DNA from: Streptomyces flavidovirens DSM 40150
GTDB lineage: Bacteria > Actinomycetota > Actinomycetes > Streptomycetales > Streptomycetaceae
Reading direction: 5' to 3'
DNA length: 64,000 nucleotides
Assembly: GCF_000429085.1 (NCBI RefSeq)
Contig: NZ_AUBE01000030.1
Coordinates: forward strand, 1-64,000
The notes beneath the pieces were generated by a model. It worked only from the letters and a program-made list of their open reading frames with translations, was not told where the DNA came from and searched no databases. A program made the position numbers and the translations under genes. This document shows, in pieces, positions 8,557-16,712 of the stretch (positions are counted from its first letter, which is position 1; every line of letters begins with the position of its first letter).

Positions 8557-8700
8557 GTGGCGGTGCGCCTGCTGAGTGATTACGGCGCTACGGGTGGGGC
8601 GCAGGACGGGAGCGTACGGCTGGTGCTCGGGTACGCGCATCTGGCGCCGTCCGCGATCGCTCACGGAGTGCGGCTGGTGGCGGGTGCGGCGCGGCCGTAG
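8557..8700 (+). pseudogene. C-terminal relic of a MocR/PdxR-type (GntR-aminotransferase) regulator
   Basis: A 47-codon open stretch ends in TAG and reads like the last residues of a GntR-aminotransferase fusion protein: VRLLSDYG, SVRLVLGYAHLAPSAIAHGV, RLVAGAA. MocR proteins normally have about 450-500 residues. The DNA-binding and most of the PLP domain are missing, and the hydrolase gene ends 10 bp before. I read it as the surviving tail of a deleted gene. It is too short to function alone. Confidence 0.6.
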
Positions 8701-8740
8701 CGGAGCGCGTCGAACCGGTTCCCCGGAACGGGGGCCAGTT

Positions 8741-8762
8741 GTTCACTTGTGGTTTGTGTGGT
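8741..8762 (+). promoter_or_regulatory. Possible PHO box upstream of phoD
   Basis: Two adjacent 11-bp units, GTTCACTTGTG and GTTTGTGTGGT, resemble the PhoP direct repeat (consensus starts GTTCACC). The first unit is good and the second weak. It lies 66 bp before the phosphatase start. Control of phoD by PhoP is established in Streptomyces, which supports the reading. Confidence 0.4.
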
Positions 8763-8827
8763 TGCCGTGACCGGCCACTAGGCATGGCGTCGCACGCCCG
8801 GACCACACCGTCACTGGAGGCGCATCG

Positions 8828-10477
8828 ATGCCGTACCGCCGACCGCAGAGCGAACCACAGAGCCAGTCGCAGAGCCAACCACAAAGCCAGTCGCCCGACC
8901 GGCGCACCGTCCTGCGCGGCTCACTGGCCGCCTCGGCCGCACTCGCCCTGCCCGCCGCAGCGGTCGGCGCAGGCGCGGCCGCCGCAGCGCCCGCCCGGGC
9001 ACTCTCCGGCCGTCCGCGCGCCGCGTGGGGCGTGCAGACGGGTGATGTCACCTCGTCGTCGGGACTGGTGTGGGTACGCTCCGACCGCCCGGCCCGCATG
9101 ATCGTGGAAACGTCCGCGACCGAGTCCTTCCGCCACTCGCGCCGATGGCACGGCCCCCTGCTGGGCCCCGGTACGGACTTCACCGGGACGACGTCACTGC
9201 GGGGCCTGCCCGCCGGCGAGCAGGTGCACTACCGGGTGACCCTCGCGGATCCCGACGATCCCCGGCGCACGGGGGAACCGTTGCGGGGAACGTTCCGTAC
9301 GGCGTCCGTGAAGCGACGCGACGGCGTGCGCTTCCTGTGGTCGGGTGACATCGCCGGACAGGGGTGGGGCATCAACCCGGACATCGGCGGCTACCGGGTG
9401 TACGAGGAGATGCGCCGCCTCGACCCCGACTTCTTCCTGTGCAGCGGCGACACCGTCTACGCGGACGGCGTCATCCAGCCGAGCGTGACGCTGCCGGACG
9501 GGCGGGTGTGGCGGAACATCACCACACGGGAGAAGTCGAAGGTCGCCGAGACCCTGGACGAGTTCCGCGGAAACTTCCGCTACAACCTGCTGGACGAGAA
9601 CGTGCGCCGCTTCAACGCGCAGGTGCCCTCGATCGTGCAGTGGGACGACCACGAGGTACGCAACAACTGGTACCCGGGTCAGATCCTCGACGACGCCCGC
9701 TACACGGAGAAGAACGTCGACGTACTGGCGGCGCGGTCGATGCGCGCGTTCAGTGAGTACTTCCCCATCTCCACGCTCCCCGCGCGCCGGGAGGGCCGAA
9801 AGGACGACGGCCGGGTCTACCGGGCCGTCAGGCAGGGCCCCCTGCTCGATGTCTTCGTGCTCGACATGCGGACGTACCGCAACGCCAACTCGCCCGGCCG
9901 GCAGCCCGACGACGCGACCGGGATCCTCGGCGCCGAGCAGCTCGCCTGGCTGAAGCGGGAGCTGTCGCGCTCCCGCGCGGTGTGGAAGGTGATCGCCTCC
10001 GACATGCCGCTGGGCATCGTCGTCCCGGACGGGGCGGCCAACTTCGAGGCCGTCGCGCAGGGCGACCCCGGAGCGCCGCTGGGCAGGGAGCTCCAGATCG
10101 CGGAGCTGCTGCGTCACATCAAGCACGCCCGTATCACCGGCACGGTGTGGCTCACCGCCGATGTGCACTACACGTCGGCCCAGCACTACGACCCGTCCCG
10201 CGCGGCGTTCAAGGACTTCGCGCCCTTCTGGGAGTTCGTGTCCGGGCCGCTGGCCGCCGGCGGCTTCCCGGCGGGCCGGCTCGACGCCACCTTCGGCCCG
10301 GACCAGGTCTTCGTGAAGTCACCGACGCGCGCCAATGTGTCGCCCATGGAGTCGCCGCAGTACTTCGGCGAGGTCGAGATCGACGGCGGCAGCGGTGAAC
10401 TGACGGTGCGGCTGCGGGCGGAGGGAGGCGTGGTGCTGTTCAGCAAGGTGCTTCAGCCGGGTCGGGTAGGCCTCTGA
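8828..10477 (+). CDS. phoD: Alkaline phosphatase PhoD family, Tat-exported
   Basis: 549 residues. A Tat signal with twin arginines at 25-26 (DRRTVLRG) and an Ala-rich hydrophobic stretch precedes a PhoD N-terminal domain (AAWGVQTGDVTSSSGLVWVRSDRPA). The metallophosphatase domain has SGDIAGQGWG, CSGDTVYAD, VQWDDHEVRNNW and TADVHYTSAQHY, which carry the Fe/Ca ligands of the family. The product should release phosphate from phosphodiesters and monoesters outside the cell. The N-terminus before the RR pair is an odd Gln/Ser-rich repeat (QSQSQSQPQSQS). It is monocistronic by spacing, and phosphate control is likely from the upstream box. Confidence 0.93.
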   Translation: MPYRRPQSEPQSQSQSQPQSQSPDRRTVLRGSLAASAALALPAAAVGAGAAAAAPARALSGRPRAAWGVQTGDVTSSSGLVWVRSDRPARMIVETSATESFRHSRRWHGPLLGPGTDFTGTTSLRGLPAGEQVHYRVTLADPDDPRRTGEPLRGTFRTASVKRRDGVRFLWSGDIAGQGWGINPDIGGYRVYEEMRRLDPDFFLCSGDTVYADGVIQPSVTLPDGRVWRNITTREKSKVAETLDEFRGNFRYNLLDENVRRFNAQVPSIVQWDDHEVRNNWYPGQILDDARYTEKNVDVLAARSMRAFSEYFPISTLPARREGRKDDGRVYRAVRQGPLLDVFVLDMRTYRNANSPGRQPDDATGILGAEQLAWLKRELSRSRAVWKVIASDMPLGIVVPDGAANFEAVAQGDPGAPLGRELQIAELLRHIKHARITGTVWLTADVHYTSAQHYDPSRAAFKDFAPFWEFVSGPLAAGGFPAGRLDATFGPDQVFVKSPTRANVSPMESPQYFGEVEIDGGSGELTVRLRAEGGVVLFSKVLQPGRVGL

Positions 10478-10575
10478 AGTGATTGAAAATGACCCCTAAT
10501 TACCCAGAAGCGCACTTAACCCATCAGTCACAAAGCGTTCGTGATCGCGCAACAACACTCGGTCACAGTGGTGCC

Positions 10576-12051
10576 ATGACCGACATGACTGAAGTGACGA
10601 AGACGGCGGCCACGGCGAGTGCGACGAGGACCCGCCGTGCGCACCACTGGCGGCGGGACCTCGTCGAACTCGCCGCGCTGTTCACCGCGGTGGCCGTCGC
10701 CGACGCCGTGGCGAACACGGTCGTGCACGGACCCGACGGACCGTACCTCCTTGTGATCTCGGCCGTGGTGCTGACCGCCACGGCCGGGTTCCACACCTGG
10801 TGGGCGCGGCGGCACAGCCATGCCCCGCCGCCGGCCTTGGCCCGTACGAGTGCGGATCCGAAGACCGGCGGCAACGGCGCCGCCGCGGCGGCCGCCTCCG
10901 AAACCGCCCTGTGGCGGATGCGTACCACCGTCAAGGACGAGCCCGGCAGCCTCGCGCTGCTGTGCACCGCCCTGGCCCGGCACCAGGTGGACATCCTCAC
11001 CCTGCAGACCCACCCGCTCGCCGAAGGCACCGTCGACGAACTGCTGCTGCGCGCCCCCGCCGCCCTCCAGGCCGGCCGGCTCAGCCGTGAGATCGCCGCC
11101 GCCGGCGGCAGCGACACCTGGCTGGAGCGGGCCGACGCCCACGACCTGGTCGACGCCCCCACCCGGGTACTCGGCCTCGCCACGCGTACCGCCCTCGACG
11201 CCGCCGAACTGCCGCTGGCTCTGCGTCAGTTGCTGGGCCGCTGCACCATCCATTCACTGCCCGCGACGAGCCTCACCGGCCGCCCCACCGGCGAGAGCGC
11301 TCCGGTCGAAGGCGTACTCGACGGTACGGTCATGAAGCTCCGCGACCCGTCCGGCGGGGTGATCACCATGGAGCGCCACTACCTGCCCTTCACCCCGACC
11401 GAGTTCGCCCGCGCCCGCGCTCTCGTCGAGCTCGACGCCCGCCTCGGCCCGCGCATCCCGCGCAGCGAGGACGTCCTGACGCTCCCCGAGGGCAACGAGA
11501 TCACCGTCCGCAGGGCCGGACTCGACGACCTCGAAGCCGCCCGCGCCATGCACGACCGCTGCGGCGACCGCACGCTGAGCCTGCGCTACCACGGCCCGGT
11601 GGGCGACGCCGACCGCTACCTCAGCCATCTCCTCAGCCCGCGGTTCGGCCGCACCCTCGCCGTCCAGACCGCCTCCGGCCGCCTCGTCGCCCTCGGCCAT
11701 CTCCTGTGGGACGGCGACGAGACCGAGGTGGCGCTGCTCGTAGAGGACGCGTGGCAGCGCCGCGGCATCGGCTCCGAGCTGCTGGAACGCCTGGTGGCGC
11801 TCGCCGTGGAGGCGGGCTGCGAGAGCGTCTACGCCGTCACCCAGTCGTCCAACACCGGCATGGTCGCGGCCATGCGCGGCCTGGGCCTGCCCCTCGACTA
11901 CCAGATCGAGGAGGGCACGCTGGTGGTCACCGCGCGGCTGGCGAAGCCTGCCGGGCGGCCGCGTCCCGCCCATGCGGCGGCACCGGGACAGGCACAGGGG
12001 CAGGCGCCGGTACAGGCGACGACACCGGCCGGGCGGCCCCAGCAGCGCTGA
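10576..12051 (+). CDS. ACT domain-GNAT acetyltransferase fusion with a membrane-like N-terminus
   Basis: 491 residues. After a basic start come two hydrophobic stretches (around residues 26-48 and 57-75: LVELAALFTAVAVADAVA, LLVISAVVLTATAGF). An ACT-like domain follows (RTTVKDEPGSLALLCTALARH, VDILTLQTHPL), then a C-terminal GNAT domain (ITVRRAGLDDLEAARAMHDRCG; acetyl-CoA loop RRGIGSELLERL). ACT domains usually bind amino acids, so amino-acid-controlled acetylation is plausible but unproven. ATG at 10576 (MTDMTEV) is preferred over the upstream frame. The 3' end overlaps the convergent PLP gene by 125 bp, and the Pro/Gln-rich tail is encoded inside that overlap. Confidence 0.75.
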   Translation: MTDMTEVTKTAATASATRTRRAHHWRRDLVELAALFTAVAVADAVANTVVHGPDGPYLLVISAVVLTATAGFHTWWARRHSHAPPPALARTSADPKTGGNGAAAAAASETALWRMRTTVKDEPGSLALLCTALARHQVDILTLQTHPLAEGTVDELLLRAPAALQAGRLSREIAAAGGSDTWLERADAHDLVDAPTRVLGLATRTALDAAELPLALRQLLGRCTIHSLPATSLTGRPTGESAPVEGVLDGTVMKLRDPSGGVITMERHYLPFTPTEFARARALVELDARLGPRIPRSEDVLTLPEGNEITVRRAGLDDLEAARAMHDRCGDRTLSLRYHGPVGDADRYLSHLLSPRFGRTLAVQTASGRLVALGHLLWDGDETEVALLVEDAWQRRGIGSELLERLVALAVEAGCESVYAVTQSSNTGMVAAMRGLGLPLDYQIEEGTLVVTARLAKPAGRPRPAHAAAPGQAQGQAPVQATTPAGRPQQR

Positions 12052-13180
12052 GGGCCTCGCACAGGTCCCGCCACAGATCCTCCACGTCCTCAAGACCGGC
12101 GGACATCCGCAGCAGCCGGTCGCTGACCCCCGAGGAGCGGCGGTCTCCCTCGGCCACGATGCGGTGGCTGATGGAGGCCGGGTGCTGGATGAGCGAGTCC
12201 ACGCTGCCGAGGCTGACAGCCGGCGTGATCAGGCGTACGCCGCCGATCACCGCGTGCGGATCGCCGTACACCTCGAAGGCCACCATCGCGCCGCCGAGCT
12301 TCGGGTAGTGCACGCGCGCCACCCGCGGATCGGCGGCCAGCCGCCGGGCCAGCTCGGCAGCGGTGGCCGAGGCCGCCCGCATCCGTACGGGCAGAGTGGA
12401 CAGCCCGCGCAGCAGCAGGTATCCGGCCAGCGGATGCAGTACGCCGCCGGTCGCGAACCGTACCTGGCGCAGCAGCCGCGCGAACTCCTCGTCGCAGGCC
12501 ACCACCCCGCCCAGTACGTCGCCGTGCCCGCCCAGGTACTTGGTCGCGCTGTGCAGGACGATCCGTGCGCCGTGCTCCACGGGCCGCTGGAGCACGGGGG
12601 TCGCGAAGGTGTTGTCGACGAGCAGCGGTACCGACCCGCAGGACTGGGCGACCGCCCGGATGTCGACCTCGGCGAGGGTCGGGTTGGCCGGGGTCTCGAC
12701 GATCACGAGGCCGGTGTCGGGGCGTATCGCGTCCGCGATTCCGGCCGGGTCGACCCAGGTCACCTCGGTGCCGAGCAGCCCGGCGTTCAGCAGGTGGTCG
12801 CTGCATCCGTACAGCGGCCGTACGGCGACGACATGGCGCAGGCCGGCGCTCGCCCGAGCGAGGAGCACGGCGCTGAGCGCCGCCATGCCGCTGGCGAAGG
12901 CGACCGCGCTCTCGGCACCCTCCAGCCGGGCGAGGGCGTCCTCGAAGCGGGCGGTGGTCGGGTTGTCCAGCCGTGAGTAGACGGGTGGGCCGTCCGGCCG
13001 GGCGCCGGTGGCGGCGAACGCGTCGATTCTGGCCGCCTCCCCCCGGCTGTCGTACGACGGATAGGTGGTCGACAGGTCGAGGGGCACGGCATGCACGCCC
13101 AGCGCGGCGAGGTCTTCGCGGCCGGCGTGCACGGCTTCGGTGGCCAGGGCCCAGGGTGTGGTCGCGGCGTCGGTGTTCAT
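11927..13180 (-). CDS. Cys/Met-metabolism PLP enzyme (trans-sulfuration family)
   Basis: 417 residues. The fold-type I signature is complete: SRLDNPTTARFEDALARLEG, the FASGMAA phosphate loop, LVDNTFATP, and the PLP lysine Lys214 in HSATKYLGGHGD. The end of the domain has SLGSVDSLIQHPASISH. The family includes cystathionine gamma-synthase, gamma- and beta-lyases and methionine gamma-lyase; which reaction applies cannot be decided here. The last 35 residues are a Pro/Val/Ala-rich tail encoded in the overlap with the convergent ACT-GNAT gene. It is divergent from an Lrp/AsnC regulator, an arrangement that usually means amino-acid-responsive control of this gene. Confidence 0.9.
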   Translation of the reverse strand: MNTDAATTPWALATEAVHAGREDLAALGVHAVPLDLSTTYPSYDSRGEAARIDAFAATGARPDGPPVYSRLDNPTTARFEDALARLEGAESAVAFASGMAALSAVLLARASAGLRHVVAVRPLYGCSDHLLNAGLLGTEVTWVDPAGIADAIRPDTGLVIVETPANPTLAEVDIRAVAQSCGSVPLLVDNTFATPVLQRPVEHGARIVLHSATKYLGGHGDVLGGVVACDEEFARLLRQVRFATGGVLHPLAGYLLLRGLSTLPVRMRAASATAAELARRLAADPRVARVHYPKLGGAMVAFEVYGDPHAVIGGVRLITPAVSLGSVDSLIQHPASISHRIVAEGDRRSSGVSDRLLRMSAGLEDVEDLWRDLCEALSAAGAARPVSSPVPAPAPVPVPVPPHGRDAAARQASPAAR

Positions 13181-13239
13181 GACATGACTCTGAACAACTA
13201 CCGGGAAGTAGCGACCGCACCCCGTGTTACGTTCGGCAC

Positions 13240-13761
13240 ATGGCCGAATCTGTCGTACTTGACGCGGTCGATCTGCACATACTGCGCCTTCTGCAGAACG
13301 ACGCGCGGACCACCTACCGCGACCTGGCCGCCGAGGTCGGGGTCGCGCCCTCCACCTGCCTGGACCGGGTGACGCGACTGCGCCGCTCCGGGGTGATTCT
13401 CGGCCATCAGCTGCGCCTGGACCCGGCCAAGCTCGGCCGCGGCCTCGAAGCTCTGCTGCTGGTCCAGGTGCGCCCGCACCGGCGCGAGCTCATCGGCCCG
13501 TTCGTGGAGCGCGTCAGGGCGCTTCCCGAGACACGCGCGCTCTTCCATCTGACCGGCCCCGACGACTACCTCGTCCACGTGGCGGTGACGGACACGGCGG
13601 ACTTGCAGCGACTGGTTCTGGACGAGTTCACGTCGCGGCGCGAGGTGGCCCGTGTGGAGACCCGGCTGATCTTCCAGGCGTGGGACTGCGGACCGCTGCT
13701 CCCTCCGGCCGCCGGGGCGCGACGGGGCGCCGATATCAAGCCGCCGGGGTCAGGTCACTGA
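13240..13761 (+). CDS. Lrp/AsnC-family regulator
   Basis: 173 residues. The N-terminal helix-turn-helix is LDAVDLHILRLLQNDARTTY, DLAAEVGVAPSTCLDRV, with the usual RLRRSGVILGHQ wing. The C-terminal RAM/AsnC domain (LLLVQVRPHRRELI, LTGPDDYLVHVAV) forms the amino-acid-binding octamer. It is divergent from the PLP trans-sulfuration gene with only 59 bp between the starts, so regulation of that gene is likely. The gap contains a short CTAC-N6-GTAG inverted repeat near 13198-13211 that could be part of its site. The C-terminal tail past AWDCG is poorly conserved in composition. Confidence 0.9.
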   Translation: MAESVVLDAVDLHILRLLQNDARTTYRDLAAEVGVAPSTCLDRVTRLRRSGVILGHQLRLDPAKLGRGLEALLLVQVRPHRRELIGPFVERVRALPETRALFHLTGPDDYLVHVAVTDTADLQRLVLDEFTSRREVARVETRLIFQAWDCGPLLPPAAGARRGADIKPPGSGH

Positions 13762-13819
13762 TCACGGACGGTCCGGGCAGTAGTGACGCGGAGCCCTTCG
13801 CCGTACGAGGATGTTCCGC

Positions 13820-15511
13820 ATGTCAGTCACTCCGAGCAGCCGGCTCGCCCTCCCCCGCCAGGTCGCCGACGCGTACGTCGACGCACTCATCGCCCTCGAC
13901 CCGATCACCGGTACGTACTTGGGAGTGCGGGAGTGCTCCAGCAGGCTGCCGGACTTCTCCCCCGAGGGGCAGAAGGCACTGGCCGCGCTCGCCCGCACCA
14001 CGCTTGCCGAGCTAGACAGGGCGGAGGCGCTGGCCGGGGCGGACAGTGACGTCGAGCGCCGCTGCGGCAGGCTGCTGCGCGAGCGGCTGACCGCCGAACT
14101 CGCCGTACACGACGCCGACGAGGGCCTGCGGGCCGTCAGCAACATCCACTCCCCCGCGCACAGCATCCGCAGCGTCTTCACGGTGACGCCCACCGAGACC
14201 GCCGAGGACTGGGCGGCCGTGGCGGAGCGGCTGCGCGCGGTACCCGGCGCCTTCGAGGGCTACCGGGAGTCGCTCGCGCTCGGCCTGGAGCGGGGACTGC
14301 CCGGCGGGCCGCGCGCCACGGAGACGTTCACCGGCCAACTGGCCGAGTGGGCGGGCGACGGGCGCGGCTGGTTCGAGGAGTTCGCGGCCGCGGGACCCGA
14401 CGCGCTGCGCGGCGAGCTGGACGAGGCGGCCCGCGGCGCCACGGCGGCGGTCGCGGCGCTGCGCGACTGGATGCGCGACGTGTACGGCCCGGCCGTGAAG
14501 AGCGCGCCCGACACGGTGGGCCGCGAGCGGTACGCCCGCTGGTCGCGCTACTTCAACGGCACCGACCTCGACCTGGACGAGGCGTACGCGTACGGCTGGT
14601 CCGAATACCACCGCCTGCTCGGCGAGATGAAGACGGAGGCGGAGAAGATCCTGCCGGGCGCGGCCACTCCGTGGGAGGCGCTGGCCTGGCTCGACGAGCA
14701 CGGTACGCACATCGAAGGGGTCGAGGAGACCAGGGCCTGGCTGCAGGCCCTGATGGACGAGGCGATCGAAGCGCTCGACGGTACGCACTTCGAACTCGCC
14801 GAGCGGGTACGGAAGGTGGAGTCCCGCATCGCACCTCCCGGCAGCGCGGCCGCGCCGTACTACACCCCTCCGTCCGAGGACTTCTCGCGCCCGGGCATCA
14901 CCTGGCTGCCGACGATGGGCGAGACCCGCTTCCCGGTGTACGACCTGACGTCGACCTGGTACCACGAGGGCGTTCCCGGGCACCACTTGCAGCTCGCGCA
15001 GTGGGTACACGTCGCTGACCGGCTGTCCCGCTACCAGGCTTCGGTCGGCATGGTCAGCGCCAACGCCGAGGGCTGGGCGCTGTACGCGGAGCGGCTGATG
15101 GACGAGCTGGGCTTCCTCGGCGACGCCGAGCGCCGGATCGGCTACCTGGACGCGCAGATGATGCGCTCCACGCGGATCATCGTGGACATCGGCATGCACC
15201 TGGAGCTGGAGATTCCGGCGGACTCGCCGTTCCACCCGGGCGAGCGCTGGACGCCGAAGCTGGCGCAGGAGTTCTTCGGCATGCACAGCGGGCGACCGGC
15301 GGACTTCGTGGAGAGCGAGCTGACCCGCTACCTGTCGATGCCCGGCCAGGCGATCGGCTACAAGCTGGGCGAACGTGCCTGGCTGCTGGGCCGCGAGAAC
15401 GCCCGCAAGGCGCACGGCGACGCCTTCGACGCGAAGGCGTGGCACATGGCGGCGCTGTCACAGGGCTCGCTGGGCCTCGACGACCTGGTGGAAGAGCTGT
15501 CGAAGCTCTGA
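13820..15511 (+). CDS. DUF885 family protein (putative metallopeptidase-like)
   Basis: 563 residues, one long alpha-helical domain of the DUF885 family. The key site is WYHEGVPGHHLQLAQW, a HExxxxHH-like motif that probably binds a metal, and NAEGWALYAERLMDELG follows with another conserved Glu. Members are annotated as peptidase-like, but activity is rarely shown. ATG at 13820 is chosen over ATG at 13811 because the GAGG ribosome site is 9 bp before it. No signal peptide was seen. It follows the Lrp gene on the same strand after 58 bp. Confidence 0.88.
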   Translation: MSVTPSSRLALPRQVADAYVDALIALDPITGTYLGVRECSSRLPDFSPEGQKALAALARTTLAELDRAEALAGADSDVERRCGRLLRERLTAELAVHDADEGLRAVSNIHSPAHSIRSVFTVTPTETAEDWAAVAERLRAVPGAFEGYRESLALGLERGLPGGPRATETFTGQLAEWAGDGRGWFEEFAAAGPDALRGELDEAARGATAAVAALRDWMRDVYGPAVKSAPDTVGRERYARWSRYFNGTDLDLDEAYAYGWSEYHRLLGEMKTEAEKILPGAATPWEALAWLDEHGTHIEGVEETRAWLQALMDEAIEALDGTHFELAERVRKVESRIAPPGSAAAPYYTPPSEDFSRPGITWLPTMGETRFPVYDLTSTWYHEGVPGHHLQLAQWVHVADRLSRYQASVGMVSANAEGWALYAERLMDELGFLGDAERRIGYLDAQMMRSTRIIVDIGMHLELEIPADSPFHPGERWTPKLAQEFFGMHSGRPADFVESELTRYLSMPGQAIGYKLGERAWLLGRENARKAHGDAFDAKAWHMAALSQGSLGLDDLVEELSKL

Positions 15512-15664
15512 CGACCGGGTACGCGGGTACGGCGGCCGGGCTCAGTTCGCCGGGCCCGGCCGCCGCCACGCGGTGCTGCGGGCGGCGCGTCCGGCGGCCG
15601 AGGTGGGGCGCGGGACGCGCGGTTCCTGCGGCCCGTGCGTCACGTCGTACGGTGAAACCGGCCG

Positions 15665-16171
15665 TCAGCAGCCGCAGTTGTCCGGGCCGACGGGCGCGGT
15701 GAGGGGGTCGGTGTCGCGCCGCTGCCGGCCCTGCGAGGTCTCGACCTCGAAGCCCTCACGGATCCAGTACTCGATGCCGCCGAGCATTTCCTTGACCTGG
15801 TAGCCGAGTTCGGCAAGGGCGAGGGCGGCGCGGGTGCCGCCGTTGCAGGCGGGTCCCCAGCAGTAGGTGACGACCGGCACGGACGTGTCCAGGAGTCGCT
15901 CCGCCTGGGTGGGGATCAGCGCCGTGGGGAGGTGCAGGGCGCCGGGGATGTGGCCCTGGTCCCAGGACTCGGTCGAGCGGGAGTCGATCAGGACGAAACC
16001 GGGGTCCTCGCCGGACGCGAGGGCCGAGGCGACGTCGGACGGGTCGGTGTGGAAGGCGAGGCTGGCGCCGAAGTACGCGGCGGCCGCGGCGGGGGTGGCC
16101 GGCGGGACGCGCAGGACGGCGTTCGCGGTGGTGGAGGGGGCCTGGGCGGTGTCGGGCTGTGTCGTGGTCAT
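15665..16171 (-). CDS. Rhodanese-like sulfurtransferase
   Basis: 168 residues, single rhodanese domain: VLIDSRSTESWDQGHIPGALHLP and the active-site loop TYCWGPACNGGT with the Cys nucleophile. The C-terminus is Cys-rich (DNCGC). ATG at 16171 opens MTTTQPDTAQ; the open frame upstream has no ribosome site and would enter the divergent gene. It should move sulfane sulfur or act in thiol stress. It is divergent from an Lrp/AsnC regulator across 94 bp, and control by that regulator is the natural inference. Confidence 0.9.
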   Translation of the reverse strand: MTTTQPDTAQAPSTTANAVLRVPPATPAAAAAYFGASLAFHTDPSDVASALASGEDPGFVLIDSRSTESWDQGHIPGALHLPTALIPTQAERLLDTSVPVVTYCWGPACNGGTRAALALAELGYQVKEMLGGIEYWIREGFEVETSQGRQRRDTDPLTAPVGPDNCGC

Positions 16172-16265
16172 GAGTAAAAATCTACGACGCGTGATCATCG
16201 GGCTGAAGTGAGATTCCCCGGCTCTTCTCTTGATCTGCCGGTGGATTCCCTGTTGTCTCTCCCGC

Positions 16266-16712
16266 ATGACCGGATATTCACCGGACGCCACCGACTGGCG
16301 CATCCTGGAAGCCCTGCAACGCGAAGGCCGGGCCACTTTCGCCGAGCTGGCGCGCACCGTGTCCATGTCCGCGAGCGCCGTGACAGAGCGGGTGCGGCGG
16401 CTCGAAGAGGCCGGGGTGATCTCGGGCTACACGGCCGTCGTCGAGCAGGAGAAGCTGGGGATGCCGATCCTGGCGTTCGTACGGCTGCGCTATCCGCACG
16501 GCAACTACAAGCCGTTCCACGACCTGCTCGAAGTGACGACCGAGGTGCTGGAAGCACATCACGTCACGGGCGACGACTGCTTCGTCATGAAGGTCGCGGC
16601 CCGCTCGATGAAGCACCTGGAAGAGGTCTCCGGCCGGTTCGGCACGCTCGGCTCGGTCACCACCAGCGTCGTCTACTCCTCGCCGCTGCCACGGCGCGCG
16701 CTCAGCCGCTGA
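16266..16712 (+). CDS. Lrp/AsnC-family regulator (second copy type)
   Basis: 148 residues from ATG 16266 (MTGYSPDATDWRILEALQREG). The helix-turn-helix TFAELARTVSMSASAVTERV is followed by an AsnC ligand domain (MPILAFVRLRYPHG, HVTGDDCFVMKVAA). It is divergent from the rhodanese gene, as is usual for local Lrp-type control. The stop overlaps the convergent sbcC gene by 11 bp. It is distinct in sequence from the Lrp gene at 13240, so the two are not a recent duplication. Confidence 0.9.
   Translation: MTGYSPDATDWRILEALQREGRATFAELARTVSMSASAVTERVRRLEEAGVISGYTAVVEQEKLGMPILAFVRLRYPHGNYKPFHDLLEVTTEVLEAHHVTGDDCFVMKVAARSMKHLEEVSGRFGTLGSVTTSVVYSSPLPRRALSR

Noticed and set aside
8840..8900. QSQ repeats in the phoD N-terminus considered as a DNA repeat or CRISPR-like array
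   Set aside because: Units are 6-12 bp, in frame and part of the coding sequence; no spacers.
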